NCBI GenBank assembly: GCA_028293285.1
Contig: JAQGPC010000279.1
Span: 23,200 to 87,199 of the forward strand
Reading direction: 5' to 3'
From: Pedosphaera sp.
GTDB lineage: Bacteria; Verrucomicrobiota; Verrucomicrobiia; Limisphaerales; Pedosphaeraceae
DNA: 64,000 nt
Every line of letters starts with the position of its first letter. The stretch's first letter is position 1. The position numbers and the translations under genes were made by a program. The notes under the pieces are model-generated. The model saw nothing but the letters and a program-made list of their open reading frames with translations. It was not told where the DNA came from and did no database searches. Of this stretch, positions 8,844 through 17,240 are shown piece after piece.

Positions 8844-9614
8844 ATGATTGAACTCATCCATCTGGTTAAGCGGTTTGGAGATCTCACAGCAGTTGATGAC
8901 ATCAGCCTGAGTGTGCCGCGGGGCGAATTCTTCGCGGTTCTGGGGCCGAATGCCGCAGGGAAGACCACGACCATCAAAATTCTTACCGGACTGATTAAAC
9001 CCACTTCCGGCATTGCGCGTGTCGGTGGTTTCGATGTGCAGACCCATCCTTTGGAGGCGCGGCGCCGGATGGCGTTCGTGCCGGATTTTCCATTCCTCTA
9101 TGAGAAACTTACCCCGTGGGAATTCTTTCGTTTTACCGGCCAATTATTCCAAATGGATGATGCGCGCATTCAATCCGCCGGGCGCGAGTTGATCACCCGT
9201 TTCAATCTCGAGGCTTATGTGAACAAGCCGATCGAGGGGCTTTCTCACGGCACCCGGCAAAGGGTCGCAATTGTTTCAGCACTCCTGCATGACCCGGAGG
9301 TATTCGTGATTGATGAACCGATGGTGGGGCTGGATCCGCACCACGCACGGGTAGTGAAAGATATTTTGAAGGAGCGATCACTGGCTGGCATGACAGTATT
9401 CCTTTCCACCCACCAATTAAGTGTGGCTGAAGAAATGGCGGATCGCATCGGCATTATCCACCAGGGCCGGTTGGTCGCGGCAGGCACTCGTGACGAGCTT
9501 CGTCGTCAAAGTGGGGCTTCCGGACCGTTGGAAAAAACTTTTCTTGCCCTTACTGCCCAGGAAGCCAATCTGGTTGAGGAAAAAGGCCCGACCAGGGAAA
9601 ATTCTCCCTCTTAA
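8844..9614 (+). CDS. ABC transporter ATP-binding protein (ABC-2/CcmA type)
   Basis: This 256-residue ATPase hydrolyses ATP to drive a transporter at the inner membrane. It shows Walker A GPNAAGKTTT, a Q-loop region, the signature LSHGTRQRVAI (a variant of LSGGQ with His at the third position), Walker B VFVIDEPMVGLD and the switch His in STHQ. The pattern matches multidrug, sodium or polysaccharide ABC-2 exporters. The permease that such an ATPase needs is not found next to it: the following 430 bases are non-coding. The gene ends the unit that begins with the LysM lipoprotein. Confidence 0.9.
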   Translation: MIELIHLVKRFGDLTAVDDISLSVPRGEFFAVLGPNAAGKTTTIKILTGLIKPTSGIARVGGFDVQTHPLEARRRMAFVPDFPFLYEKLTPWEFFRFTGQLFQMDDARIQSAGRELITRFNLEAYVNKPIEGLSHGTRQRVAIVSALLHDPEVFVIDEPMVGLDPHHARVVKDILKERSLAGMTVFLSTHQLSVAEEMADRIGIIHQGRLVAAGTRDELRRQSGASGPLEKTFLALTAQEANLVEEKGPTRENSPS

Positions 9615-10044
9615 GATGGTTTTGGCTTATTGGCGGATTTTGGGCAAAACCGGTGTTATACAAGGCTTATCTTGGCAGAACCGGGCTAGTCAGAATTCCT
9701 GAAGGCGGGTTTTAAAAAAAATTTGCCGAGCTTTGAACGCATTTAGTCCGCAACAGTCAATTAGGGGACAACAATTTCCAGACGGAAGCAGTTTAACTTA
9801 GTAAGAGCTTTGGTTAGTAGGTCTGGCTTTGTGACTTGAACGAGCGTCCGGCAAACATTTGCGCAGGTGCGAAATGGCAATGGAAGTCGTTAAATACATG
9901 ACAGAACTCGGTGGTTTTTCGTGATTTAGAACGAAAAAAAGATGAAGATTTGTTTGACAGTCTTTGAGATTCTCCAGTAAAACTCTAGGGCTTTACTATT
10001 GGAACTACCTCATTGGGATAATGTCTAATTACAAAAACTGATTT
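9615..10044. other. Intergenic region upstream of the polysaccharide locus
   Basis: This 430-base gap contains no credible gene; the track ORF 9421-9702 is a shadow of the ABC ATPase. It holds another copy of the gaaggcgggtt word near 9702 and an A/T-rich segment before the beta-barrel gene. A sigma-70-like promoter is proposed separately near 9954. A leader of about 60 bases would precede the ATG at 10045. Confidence 0.4.
9954..9983 (+). promoter_or_regulatory. Putative sigma-70 promoter for the polysaccharide operon
   Basis: A perfect TTGACA at 9954-9959 is followed after 18 bases by taaaac (or, at 17 bases, gtaaaa). The -35 box is good and the -10 box is weak. It lies about 60 bases before the ATG of the beta-barrel gene, which fits a transcription start there. 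It was found by eye only. Confidence 0.35.
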
Positions 10045-11352
10045 ATGAAAAACATGATAGCCTCCGCCGGGATTATAACGCTTGGCGCTGTGGGGGTTCA
10101 GACTGCTGACGCTCAATTCCTGGCAGCTGGCGCCGAAAAACCATGGAGTGTCTCGGGAACTTTGCGTGGCTTTTACGACGATAATTATAATACGCAGCCT
10201 GATGGGCCCAGTCGTGTTGATAGTTTTGGTTTTGAAATCAGGCCGGCGGCAACTTTAAATCTTTCGCTGCCGCAAACCACCCTCTCGCTGAGTTACGTCT
10301 ACGACATGAAGTATTATGATGATCGGCCGAGGAACAAGGCGGATCACAGTCATGACTTCGAGGTTTTTGTAAATCATAATTTCAGTCCGCGGTACTCTTT
10401 GGATTTTACGGACAGCTTCGTCATCGCGCAGGAGCCGGAAGTGTTGGATCGTACCTTGAGCACTCCCTTGCGTTCCAATGGTAACAACATACGAAACAAT
10501 GGCGTTTTTAATTTCCATGCGGAGATGACAGAATTGCTTGGTTTTGTATTTGGATATTCGAACAGCTTCTTTGATTACGAAGAAAATGCTGGCAACCTGC
10601 CTCTTGGTAATCCTGGTCCAAGCCGCTCGGCCTTGCTGGATCGTATTGAACACCTGGTTACATTGAATTCACGCTGGCACGTCCGGCCGGAAACCACGGG
10701 TATTTTGGGTTATCAATTCGGCGCTGTGGATTACATCAGCAATGAGTCGATTGGATCCACGCCTCCTATCTTTGTGCCTCCTGCGACCATTATTCCTGGA
10801 AGGCCGATCGCCGCTTCCACGCGTAATAATTATTCTCATTACCTTTACATCGGTGTGGATCATAATTTCCGGCGCGACTTGATTGCTTCAGCCAAGGTGG
10901 GTGGTCAATATACGGACTATTACAACGATCCCACAGGGAAAACCTCGCTCAATCCTTATGCCGATCTCAGCCTGAGCTATAGCTACATGGACGGTGGGAC
11001 TTTGGTAGTAGGTTTTCGTCATTCGCGCAATCCAACAGATGTTGCTACTCCAAGCGCGAACGAAGTCACGCAAGATCAGGAATCATCAGCTTTGTACGGT
11101 ACCATCGTTCAGAAGATAACGCCTAAATTAACTGGCACATTAACCGGCCAATTCCAATATTCAACCTTCAATGGCGGCGCCGCCAATAATCAGAGCGACA
11201 CCATCTATTTGTTGGGCGTGAATCTGGCCTATCAGTTCACTCATTACCTGTCTGCGGAATTGGGTTATAATTACGACAAGCTTGACTCAGCTATAGGTGC
11301 TCGTACTTTTGACCGCAACCGGGTATATCTGGGAGTGACTGCCAGCTATTAA
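10045..11352 (+). CDS. Outer-membrane beta-barrel protein of exopolysaccharide locus
   Basis: This 435-residue protein begins with a signal peptide ending near TADA. Alternating hydrophobic/polar strands rich in aromatic residues follow, and the protein ends in GVTASY. This matches the 'outer membrane beta-barrel' (BBP2-like) proteins often encoded with Wza/Wzz-type exopolysaccharide genes in Gram-negative bacteria. A role in polysaccharide secretion through the outer membrane is inferred from the neighbours, a Wzz/BY-kinase and a Wza-like lipoprotein. It is the first gene of the cluster. A hairpin with a T tract separates it from the kinase, so it may be made in excess over downstream products. 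Confidence 0.78.
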   Translation: MKNMIASAGIITLGAVGVQTADAQFLAAGAEKPWSVSGTLRGFYDDNYNTQPDGPSRVDSFGFEIRPAATLNLSLPQTTLSLSYVYDMKYYDDRPRNKADHSHDFEVFVNHNFSPRYSLDFTDSFVIAQEPEVLDRTLSTPLRSNGNNIRNNGVFNFHAEMTELLGFVFGYSNSFFDYEENAGNLPLGNPGPSRSALLDRIEHLVTLNSRWHVRPETTGILGYQFGAVDYISNESIGSTPPIFVPPATIIPGRPIAASTRNNYSHYLYIGVDHNFRRDLIASAKVGGQYTDYYNDPTGKTSLNPYADLSLSYSYMDGGTLVVGFRHSRNPTDVATPSANEVTQDQESSALYGTIVQKITPKLTGTLTGQFQYSTFNGGAANNQSDTIYLLGVNLAYQFTHYLSAELGYNYDKLDSAIGARTFDRNRVYLGVTASY

Positions 11353-11381
11353 CCGTTAACCAAATTAAGCGATTGGGGGCT

Positions 11382-11412
11382 GGGCTAATTATGATCTAGC
11401 CCCTATTTTTTT
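11382..11412 (+). terminator. Rho-independent terminator/attenuator after the beta-barrel gene
   Basis: The stem GGGCTA/TAGCCC encloses a nine-base loop and is followed by ctattttttt. It sits between the beta-barrel gene and the BY-kinase gene on the same strand. It could reduce downstream transcription without stopping it. Confidence 0.6.
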
Positions 11413-11417
11413 GACGT

Positions 11418-13577
11418 ATGGATCCTTTAAAGACATCTTCGCCAGTTGAAACCAAGCTGCATTTTCTTGATTACTGGCGCATCATCCGCATCCGCAAGAC
11501 CGTCATTCTGGCAGTCTTTTTGCTGGTGGTGATCACGGCAACCATCGTCACGTTTATTTTACCGGAACTTTTTTCCAGCTCAGCGCGGATTAAAGTCGAA
11601 CGGGACGGGACGGATGTGGCGAGTGTGGGCGGAGCGCCTAACTACGCCAGCGTGTACGATCCTTACTTCATTCAGACCGAATTCGAAGTCATTCAGTCCG
11701 AAGTGATCCTCGACAAGGTGATTGCAAATCTGGATCTGAACACTGCCTGGGGTAAGAAATACAACACGGGGGGCAAACTCAAGACCACGGAAACCCGGGC
11801 CTTGCTCAAGCGCATGATTGATTTGCACCCGGCTCGCAATACCAGCTTGATTGATATTCGGGTGAACAGTGATTCTCCAAAGGAAGCGGCTGATATCGCT
11901 AATCAAATCGCGCTGGTTTACCAGCTTCATCGCCAGGAAGTGAGGATGAAACTAAGTTCCAACGGCATTGAAGTTTTTAAAAGAGAGCTGCTGGAGCAAA
12001 CCAAGCTGATTACCGCACAGGAGGAGAAGGTTGATAAATTGCGCAAGGATTTGGGCGTTACGGATCTTGGTCCGCAAGATGCAACCTCGAAAAACACGCC
12101 GGAGCCACAGACCGTGATGCAGTATAACACGCTCAAGATCGATGCCGAAACACAATACGTCAAGGAAGACAAACTGCTCAGCCAGCTCAAACAACTGAAA
12201 CCAGCCGAACTGCGACAGGCAATTCCCACCGCTGCACCGGACAGCATTTTAATACAACTGCTTCAGGACCTGATTGGGGCCGAAACCAAGCTGGTGACGT
12301 TGACAACGGATTATGGGCCTGAAAATCCCGAAGTGTTGCGCACGCAAAGGCTGGTGAATGAGTTAAACGTCAAGATTGATGCTCGTGTCTGGGGGATTAT
12401 TGTCGGTATTGATGCCCGCGTCGCCTCCCTGCAGGCGGTGGTTCATAATTCGGAAGATAAAGTCAAAGAAGCCAAATCAAACGATCTGTACTTGGCGGAA
12501 AAGAGTCGGCCGTACTTTCTCGAAAAGGCGGAATTGGATCATCTGAAAAGATTTCGTGACATCATTGCCTTGCGGGCGGCCCAGGAACGGGTGGACAAGG
12601 ATCTGCCTAAAAGCACCATGGTGGAAATCATTGAGACGGCTGAGCCGAGTACGCGTCCGGTGCGCCCTAACAAGCCTTTGAACATTGCCCTGGGAATTGT
12701 CATTGGGCTGGTGGTAGGCATTGGTCTGGCATTCTTCATCGAATACCTGGATACCAGCGTGAAAACAATTGACGATGTGGAGCGCACGTTGCAAGCACCG
12801 GTGCTTGGGGTCATTCCGCAGAACGTCGGTTATTTGCTGGAGGAAGGTGTGGAAAGCCCGCATGCGGAAGCATATCGAGTGCTACGCACTAATTTATTGT
12901 TCTCCCGCAAGGATGACAAGCTGAACACGGTTGCCGTGGTAAGCGCAGGCGCTGGTGAAGGCAAATCAACGACGGTGTTTAATCTGGCAACGGTATTTGC
13001 CCAGAGCGGGCAGCGCGTGTTGGTGGTGGATTCCGATCTGCGCCGTCCGACCTTGCACAAGCTGGTTAATGTTGCGAACACCATTGGTTTGACCAACTAC
13101 CTGTTGAAGCAAAACACGCTGGAGGAAGTGATCCAAACCAGCAGTTTGCCGACGCTTCACTTCATGTCGAGTGGCAAGCTCCCCAGCAGTTCCCTGGGCA
13201 TCCTGAGTTCTGCGCAGATGAAGGACCTGATCAGCGAGTTGAAGCAACGTTACGATTTCGTCTTCTTTGATTCGCCGCCCATCATGGGCGTCAGTGATGC
13301 CTCCATCCTGGCCAGCGAAGTGGACATGACTTTGCAAGTCATCCAATACCGCCGGTACCCGCAACCGATGAACATCCGGGCCAAACAATTGATCGAAAAG
13401 GTGGGCGGCAATTTGATAGGAATTGTGCTCAACAACATCAATATGTCTCAGGATGAAAGCTACTATTACTACAGTGGCTACTATCATGATTACTATTCGA
13501 AGAACGAAGATGACGATGCGCAATCAAACGGTTCTGCCGAAGGCAAGCCGCGCGCGGACATCAAGCCGAAGTACTAG
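11418..13577 (+). CDS. Wzz-type chain-length regulator fused to BY-kinase (tyrosine autokinase)
   Basis: This 719-residue inner-membrane protein controls polysaccharide polymerisation and export. Its Wzz domain begins at the N-terminus, with one helix near residues 30-52 (VILAVFLLVVITATIVTFIL) and a second near 420-440. Between them lies a long periplasmic coiled-coil region. The cytoplasmic kinase has Walker A SAGAGEGKST, Walker A' VLVVDSDLRRP and Walker B FVFFDSPP. A C-terminal tyrosine cluster (DESYYYYSGYYHDYYSK) is the usual autophosphorylation tail. The gene order beta-barrel, kinase, Wza-like lipoprotein supports a Wzy-dependent export machine. No glycosyltransferase, flippase or cognate phosphatase gene is in the window. 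Confidence 0.93.
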   Translation: MDPLKTSSPVETKLHFLDYWRIIRIRKTVILAVFLLVVITATIVTFILPELFSSSARIKVERDGTDVASVGGAPNYASVYDPYFIQTEFEVIQSEVILDKVIANLDLNTAWGKKYNTGGKLKTTETRALLKRMIDLHPARNTSLIDIRVNSDSPKEAADIANQIALVYQLHRQEVRMKLSSNGIEVFKRELLEQTKLITAQEEKVDKLRKDLGVTDLGPQDATSKNTPEPQTVMQYNTLKIDAETQYVKEDKLLSQLKQLKPAELRQAIPTAAPDSILIQLLQDLIGAETKLVTLTTDYGPENPEVLRTQRLVNELNVKIDARVWGIIVGIDARVASLQAVVHNSEDKVKEAKSNDLYLAEKSRPYFLEKAELDHLKRFRDIIALRAAQERVDKDLPKSTMVEIIETAEPSTRPVRPNKPLNIALGIVIGLVVGIGLAFFIEYLDTSVKTIDDVERTLQAPVLGVIPQNVGYLLEEGVESPHAEAYRVLRTNLLFSRKDDKLNTVAVVSAGAGEGKSTTVFNLATVFAQSGQRVLVVDSDLRRPTLHKLVNVANTIGLTNYLLKQNTLEEVIQTSSLPTLHFMSSGKLPSSSLGILSSAQMKDLISELKQRYDFVFFDSPPIMGVSDASILASEVDMTLQVIQYRRYPQPMNIRAKQLIEKVGGNLIGIVLNNINMSQDESYYYYSGYYHDYYSKNEDDDAQSNGSAEGKPRADIKPKY

Positions 13578-13606
13578 CACATATAATTATTCTGTTTTAC
13601 GCAAAC

Positions 13607-14257
13607 ATGCACATGATTAAATATTTAGGGCGTTATATTACAGGGGCAGCGATTCTATTGACGGGCATTTTACTAATAGGCTGTGGGAGATCTAGTGGCG
13701 GTTTTAGGTATGACCCTCTGGCTGATGGACGGGCACCGATGGGGGCAGGGGCTCCTGTCCAAGCAGATGCTCCGATTGGGGATCAGGTCCTGCACGTGGG
13801 TGATTCAATCACAGTTTCCTTCCAGGATTTGGTTAACCCGGTGTTTCCGATCGATCAAGCAGTCAAAGAGGATGGTTCAATCACTTTGATCTATAACCAG
13901 AGGTTTCAGGCAGCCGGCAAGACCGTCAATGCGTTGGAAAAAGAGATTCATGACCGATATGTTCCACGTTACTTCGTCAACATGACCCCGACCATCAAGA
14001 CCGCGGAACGCTTTTATTCGGTCGGAGGAGAAGTCAAGACCCCGAACCGGCAGGTTTACTCCGGGCGCATGACTGTGGTGGGGGCAATCAATACAGCGGG
14101 TGGCTTCACCGACTATGCCAGGAAGAGCAAAATCCAAGTGACACGGGCCAACGGCAAAACGGTTAAAGTAAATTACGATAAGGCTTTGAGAGATCCCAAG
14201 GAAAATTTGGAAATCTTTCCCAATGATGACGTCCATGTGCCCAAGCGGATTTTCTAA
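13607..14257 (+). CDS. Polysaccharide export lipoprotein (Wza-like, SLBB)
   Basis: The protein starts with a lipoprotein signal peptide with lipobox LIGC. A polysaccharide export (Poly_export) domain follows, with LHVGDSITVSFQD, KEDGSITLIY and VNALEKEIHDRY, and then one SLBB-like domain (YSVGGEVKTPNRQVYSGRMTVVGAINTAGGFTDYARKSKIQV). At 216 residues it is shorter than classical Wza, which has more domains and a C-terminal outer-membrane helix. It probably forms a periplasmic ring and relies on the nearby beta-barrel for the outer-membrane pore (inference). An ATG two codons downstream (13613) is an equal start candidate. The stop overlaps the FHA gene's start. Confidence 0.88.
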   Translation: MHMIKYLGRYITGAAILLTGILLIGCGRSSGGFRYDPLADGRAPMGAGAPVQADAPIGDQVLHVGDSITVSFQDLVNPVFPIDQAVKEDGSITLIYNQRFQAAGKTVNALEKEIHDRYVPRYFVNMTPTIKTAERFYSVGGEVKTPNRQVYSGRMTVVGAINTAGGFTDYARKSKIQVTRANGKTVKVNYDKALRDPKENLEIFPNDDVHVPKRIF

Positions 14258-14646
14258 TGATCCAGTTTAAAATTCTTTCCGGCAAAATGGCGGGCACCGA
14301 ATTGGTAGCCCGCCATTTTCCTTTTCAGATTGGACGGTCTGCCACCGCTGACCTTCGACTTGAAGAAGAAGGAGTATGGGACCAGCACCTTGAATTGATG
14401 TTTGAACCCACCGCCGGGTTTGTGCTGACTACCAAACCAAACGCTTTGGCATCCATCAATGGTCAGCCTTTTCAGGAGGCAGTTCTGCGTAATGGCGATG
14501 CCATCGAGATCGGTGCGCTTAAAATGCGCTTTTGGTTGGGAGAAACGCGCCAAGGCACCCTGCGGATTCGCGAGGGTTTGATCTGGGCCGGTCTGGTAAT
14601 CATCACCGCTGCACAATTTGGCTTGGTTTACTGGCTGCTCAATTAA
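14257..14646 (+). CDS. FHA-domain protein with C-terminal membrane anchor
   Basis: This 129-residue protein carries a forkhead-associated fold, with [25 protein letters not shown] and [19 protein letters not shown]. It ends in one hydrophobic helix ([19 protein letters not shown]), so the FHA domain probably faces the cytoplasm from the inner membrane. FHA domains bind phosphothreonine. Its start overlaps the stop of the Wza-like gene by one base, so it is probably translated with the export machine. No Ser/Thr kinase is visible nearby, so the phosphorylated partner is unknown. It overlaps the end of purH by four bases tail to tail. Confidence 0.8.
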   Translation: MIQFKILSGKMAGTELVARHFPFQIGRSATADLRLEEEGVWDQHLELMFEPTAGFVLTTKPNALASINGQPFQEAVLRNGDAIEIGALKMRFWLGETRQGTLRIREGLIWAGLVIITAAQFGLVYWLLN

Positions 14647-16193
14647 TGACGGAAGTGGCGGACTCCAGTGAATGCCATGGCGAGATTTCGCTCATCAGCC
14701 GCAGCAATTACTTCTGCATCCCGCACTGAACCACCAGGCTGAATGGCGGCAGTGGCTCCCGCTTCGGCGGCGGCAATCAAGCCATCGGGGAAGGGAAAGA
14801 AAGCATCGCTGCAGACAATGCTGCCTGGGAGCGATAAACCGGCCTCTCCCGCTTTCCAGACTGCGATGCGACTGGAATCCACCCGGCTCATTTGTCCCGC
14901 GCCTATGCCCAACGTGCGATCTGCTCCCACGTAAACGATGGCATTCGATTTTACGTGCTTCACCACCCGCCAACCGAAGAGCATGGCTTGCAACTCGGTT
15001 TCGGTCGGTTGGCGCTTGGTAACTATCTTCAAGTCGGAAGCCCTGGTAATCTTAAGGTCCCGCTCTTGGAGTAAAAAAGAATCTGCGCCGACACTGCGCA
15101 CATCCCACGGCTTTGCAGAAAGTGGATTCTTCAATACTTTCAACAGGCGCAGATTTTTCTTCCTTTGCAACAGCGCCAATGCATCCGGGAGGAAATCCGG
15201 CGCCACGATAACTTCGCTGAAAATCTCGACGATGGCTTCCGCGCAGGCAAGGTCGAGTGGCTGATTCACTGCAATAATTCCTCCGAAGGGAGCTTGTTTA
15301 TCCGTGGCGTAAGCTTTATCCCAGGCTTCACGCAAAGTCGTTCCCTGTCCCATGCCGCAAGGATTGGTATGTTTTAAAATAGCCAGGGTGGGCTGCTCGC
15401 CATTGAACTCAGCAATCAAACTCGCAGCAGCGGTGAGATCCAAAATGTTGTTATAAGAAAGTTCTTTTCCGTGCAATTGTTGGAAATAATCCTGGAAACG
15501 CCCATAGAGTGCGGCTGCTTGATGTGGGTTTTCTCCATAACGTAACGGTTGCGCCATTGGTGCCTGGAGAAGCAGGGAGGAGGGCAAGGAAGTGGACGAA
15601 GGCTCGAAAGCTTTGGCAAGATGCGCTGCGATGGCTCCATCATATTCAGCCGTGCGCGCGAAGACTTTGGCTGCGAGTTTGCGGCGCAGTTCCAGTGTGG
15701 TGTTGCCGGTTTCGGTCACTTGCCGGGCTACTTCTTCATAATCTTTCGGGTCCACTACCACGGTGACGCTTTCATGATTCTTGGCCGCGCTACGCAACAT
15801 CGAAGGGCCGCCAATATCAATATTTTCGATGGCTTCGTGAAGTGTCACGTCGGGCTTGGCCACGGTCTGTTCAAATGGATACAGGTTTACCACGACGAGA
15901 TCGATCGGTTCAATTTGGTGGGTCTTGGCAGCCGTTTCATGATTGGCATTGCCGCGGATATACAGCAGGCCGCCATGGATTTTGGGATGCAAGGTTTTGA
16001 CCCGGCCATCCATCATCTCAGGGAAGCCGGTGTACGCGCTGAGATCCATAACTTCAAGTCCTGCTTCACGCAGCGCTTTGGCCGTGCCGCCAGTGGAAAT
16101 GAGTTTCACGCCCGCGCGGATGAGGGCATGGGCGAGGGGAATGAGTCCGGTTTTATCAGAAACAGAAAGAAGCGCGCGTTGAATGGTTGCCAT
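14643..16193 (-). CDS. purH: Bifunctional AICAR formyltransferase/IMP cyclohydrolase
   Basis: PurH carries out the last two steps of purine synthesis, AICAR to FAICAR using 10-formyl-THF and then FAICAR to IMP. The N-terminal MGS-like cyclohydrolase domain shows [22 protein letters not shown] and [14 protein letters not shown]. The transformylase domain shows [20 protein letters not shown] and [11 protein letters not shown], and ends GVRHFRH. The start at 16193 ([16 protein letters not shown]) is chosen because the 13 residues before it in the track are not conserved. The gene stands alone on this strand. FolD, encoded upstream in the window, supplies its folate cofactor pool. Confidence 0.97.
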   Translation of the reverse strand: MATIQRALLSVSDKTGLIPLAHALIRAGVKLISTGGTAKALREAGLEVMDLSAYTGFPEMMDGRVKTLHPKIHGGLLYIRGNANHETAAKTHQIEPIDLVVVNLYPFEQTVAKPDVTLHEAIENIDIGGPSMLRSAAKNHESVTVVVDPKDYEEVARQVTETGNTTLELRRKLAAKVFARTAEYDGAIAAHLAKAFEPSSTSLPSSLLLQAPMAQPLRYGENPHQAAALYGRFQDYFQQLHGKELSYNNILDLTAAASLIAEFNGEQPTLAILKHTNPCGMGQGTTLREAWDKAYATDKQAPFGGIIAVNQPLDLACAEAIVEIFSEVIVAPDFLPDALALLQRKKNLRLLKVLKNPLSAKPWDVRSVGADSFLLQERDLKITRASDLKIVTKRQPTETELQAMLFGWRVVKHVKSNAIVYVGADRTLGIGAGQMSRVDSSRIAVWKAGEAGLSLPGSIVCSDAFFPFPDGLIAAAEAGATAAIQPGGSVRDAEVIAAADERNLAMAFTGVRHFRH

Positions 16194-16306
16194 AAGCGGG
16201 ATAAAATCTTCCAGATGTGTGTCCCGAGTCAATGGACAAATCTACTGGCGAATTCGCACTTGCCAATATAGGTTGGGATTTGTCAGATTACCCGTCCGTT
16301 TCGGTT

Positions 16307-16381
16307 GCGCGGTTAGCTCAGTGGTAGAGCATTACCTTGACACGGTAGGGGTCAGAGGTTCGAAACCTCTACCGCGCACCA
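16307..16381 (+). tRNA. tRNA-Val (anticodon GAC)
   Basis: The acceptor stem gcgcggt pairs with accgcgc. The D stem is gctc/gagc, and the anticodon stem ttacc/ggtag holds loop ttgacac with GAC at 16339-16341. The T arm is agaggttcgaaacctct. The 3' CCA is encoded (16379-16381). All arms pair. Confidence 0.95.
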
Positions 16382-16570
16382 TCTCTCGAAAAATGAAGTA
16401 TCCGTATTTTTACGTGAAATTTTCCGTATTAGTGGGGAATTGATTTCAGCTTCTTTTCTGTTACGTTCATCTTACGGCTTTACCAGATTTTGTGAACAGG
16501 TTGCGGCGTGGAATGTCCATTAACCGTGAGTGTTTGTGCGGTAATCAAACTTAGAAAGCAAAGAAGTAAT

Positions 16571-16966
16571 ATGAAAATGAAAGTCTCCCGTTCCTCCGGC
16601 TTTACCCTGGTGGAGATCATGATTGTAGTGGCGATTATTGGACTGTTGGCGACCATTGCCATCCCCAATTTCGTACGCGCCCGGCTCAAGGCCCAGCAGA
16701 CGGCCTGCATCAACAATCTGCGCCAGATTGACGCCGCCAAACAGGAATGGGCCTTGGAAGCCAAGGCCGGAGCCGCAGTCACGCCGCAATTAAGCAATAT
16801 CCAGCCTTATCTGGGTCGTGGTACCGCAGGCACGGCCCCCACCTGCCCGGCTGACTCTGCCGCCACTTCAGCCACCAGCTATGCCATCAACGACCTACAG
16901 ACCGCTCCCACCTGCCTGATTTTGCCCGGCAATGCTGGAGATGCTACAGGCCATCATCTGGATTAA
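16571..16966 (+). CDS. Type IV pilin-like protein (prepilin signal, verrucomicrobial type)
   Basis: This 131-residue protein has the prepilin peptidase site SSG|FTLVEIMIVVAIIGLLATIAIPNF followed by an amphipathic alpha-1 helix (CINNLRQIDAAKQEWALEA). A short C-terminal domain contains two Cys residues that could form a D-loop disulphide. It would be processed by PilD and assembled into a type IV pilus or pseudopilus. The ATG at 16571 is preferred to the track's GTG at 16508, because an eight-residue positively charged leader is typical. It is monocistronic, with a strong terminator 25 bases after the stop, and sits between tRNA-Val and tRNA-Leu. No pilus assembly genes are nearby. Confidence 0.85.
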   Translation: MKMKVSRSSGFTLVEIMIVVAIIGLLATIAIPNFVRARLKAQQTACINNLRQIDAAKQEWALEAKAGAAVTPQLSNIQPYLGRGTAGTAPTCPADSAATSATSYAINDLQTAPTCLILPGNAGDATGHHLD

Positions 16967-16990
16967 AACATACTGCCGGTGACAATTTCA

Positions 16991-17019
16991 AAGGCTTGGG
17001 AACTCTCCCAAGCCTTTTT
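16991..17019 (+). terminator. Rho-independent terminator of the pilin gene
   Basis: The perfect 11-bp stem AAGGCTTGGGA/TCCCAAGCCTT with loop ACTC runs directly into a T tract. It lies 25 bases after the pilin stop codon. Confidence 0.88.
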
Positions 17020-17136
17020 CTTTGGAGGGGAAGTATCCAAGGTTTTTCAAACCTCTTTGCACTTTGAAATTCACCGTGTTGAGGAATCAGCTTGGACTTG
17101 CCGTTTGAAGCGGTAATTGGCATCTTTGGAGGGTAG

Positions 17137-17220
17137 GCGCGAGTGGTGAAATGGCAGACACGCCAGACTTAGGATCTGGTCCCGTAAGGGGTGGAGGTTC
17201 AAGTCCTCTCTCGCGCACCA
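17137..17220 (+). tRNA. tRNA-Leu (anticodon TAG)
   Basis: The acceptor stem gcgcgag pairs with ctcgcgc. The anticodon stem ccaga/tctgg encloses cttagga with anticodon TAG. A long variable arm (tcccgtaagggg) marks a class II tRNA. The T arm is ggaggttcaagtcctct region, and CCA is encoded at 17218-17220. Confidence 0.93.
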
Positions 17221-17240
17221 CTTCAGCAATATTCAAACCC

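Noticed and set aside
9421-9702. A plus-strand ORF overlapping the end of the ABC ATPase
   Set aside because: It is in another frame of the ATPase gene and its extension into the intergenic gap lacks protein-like features.
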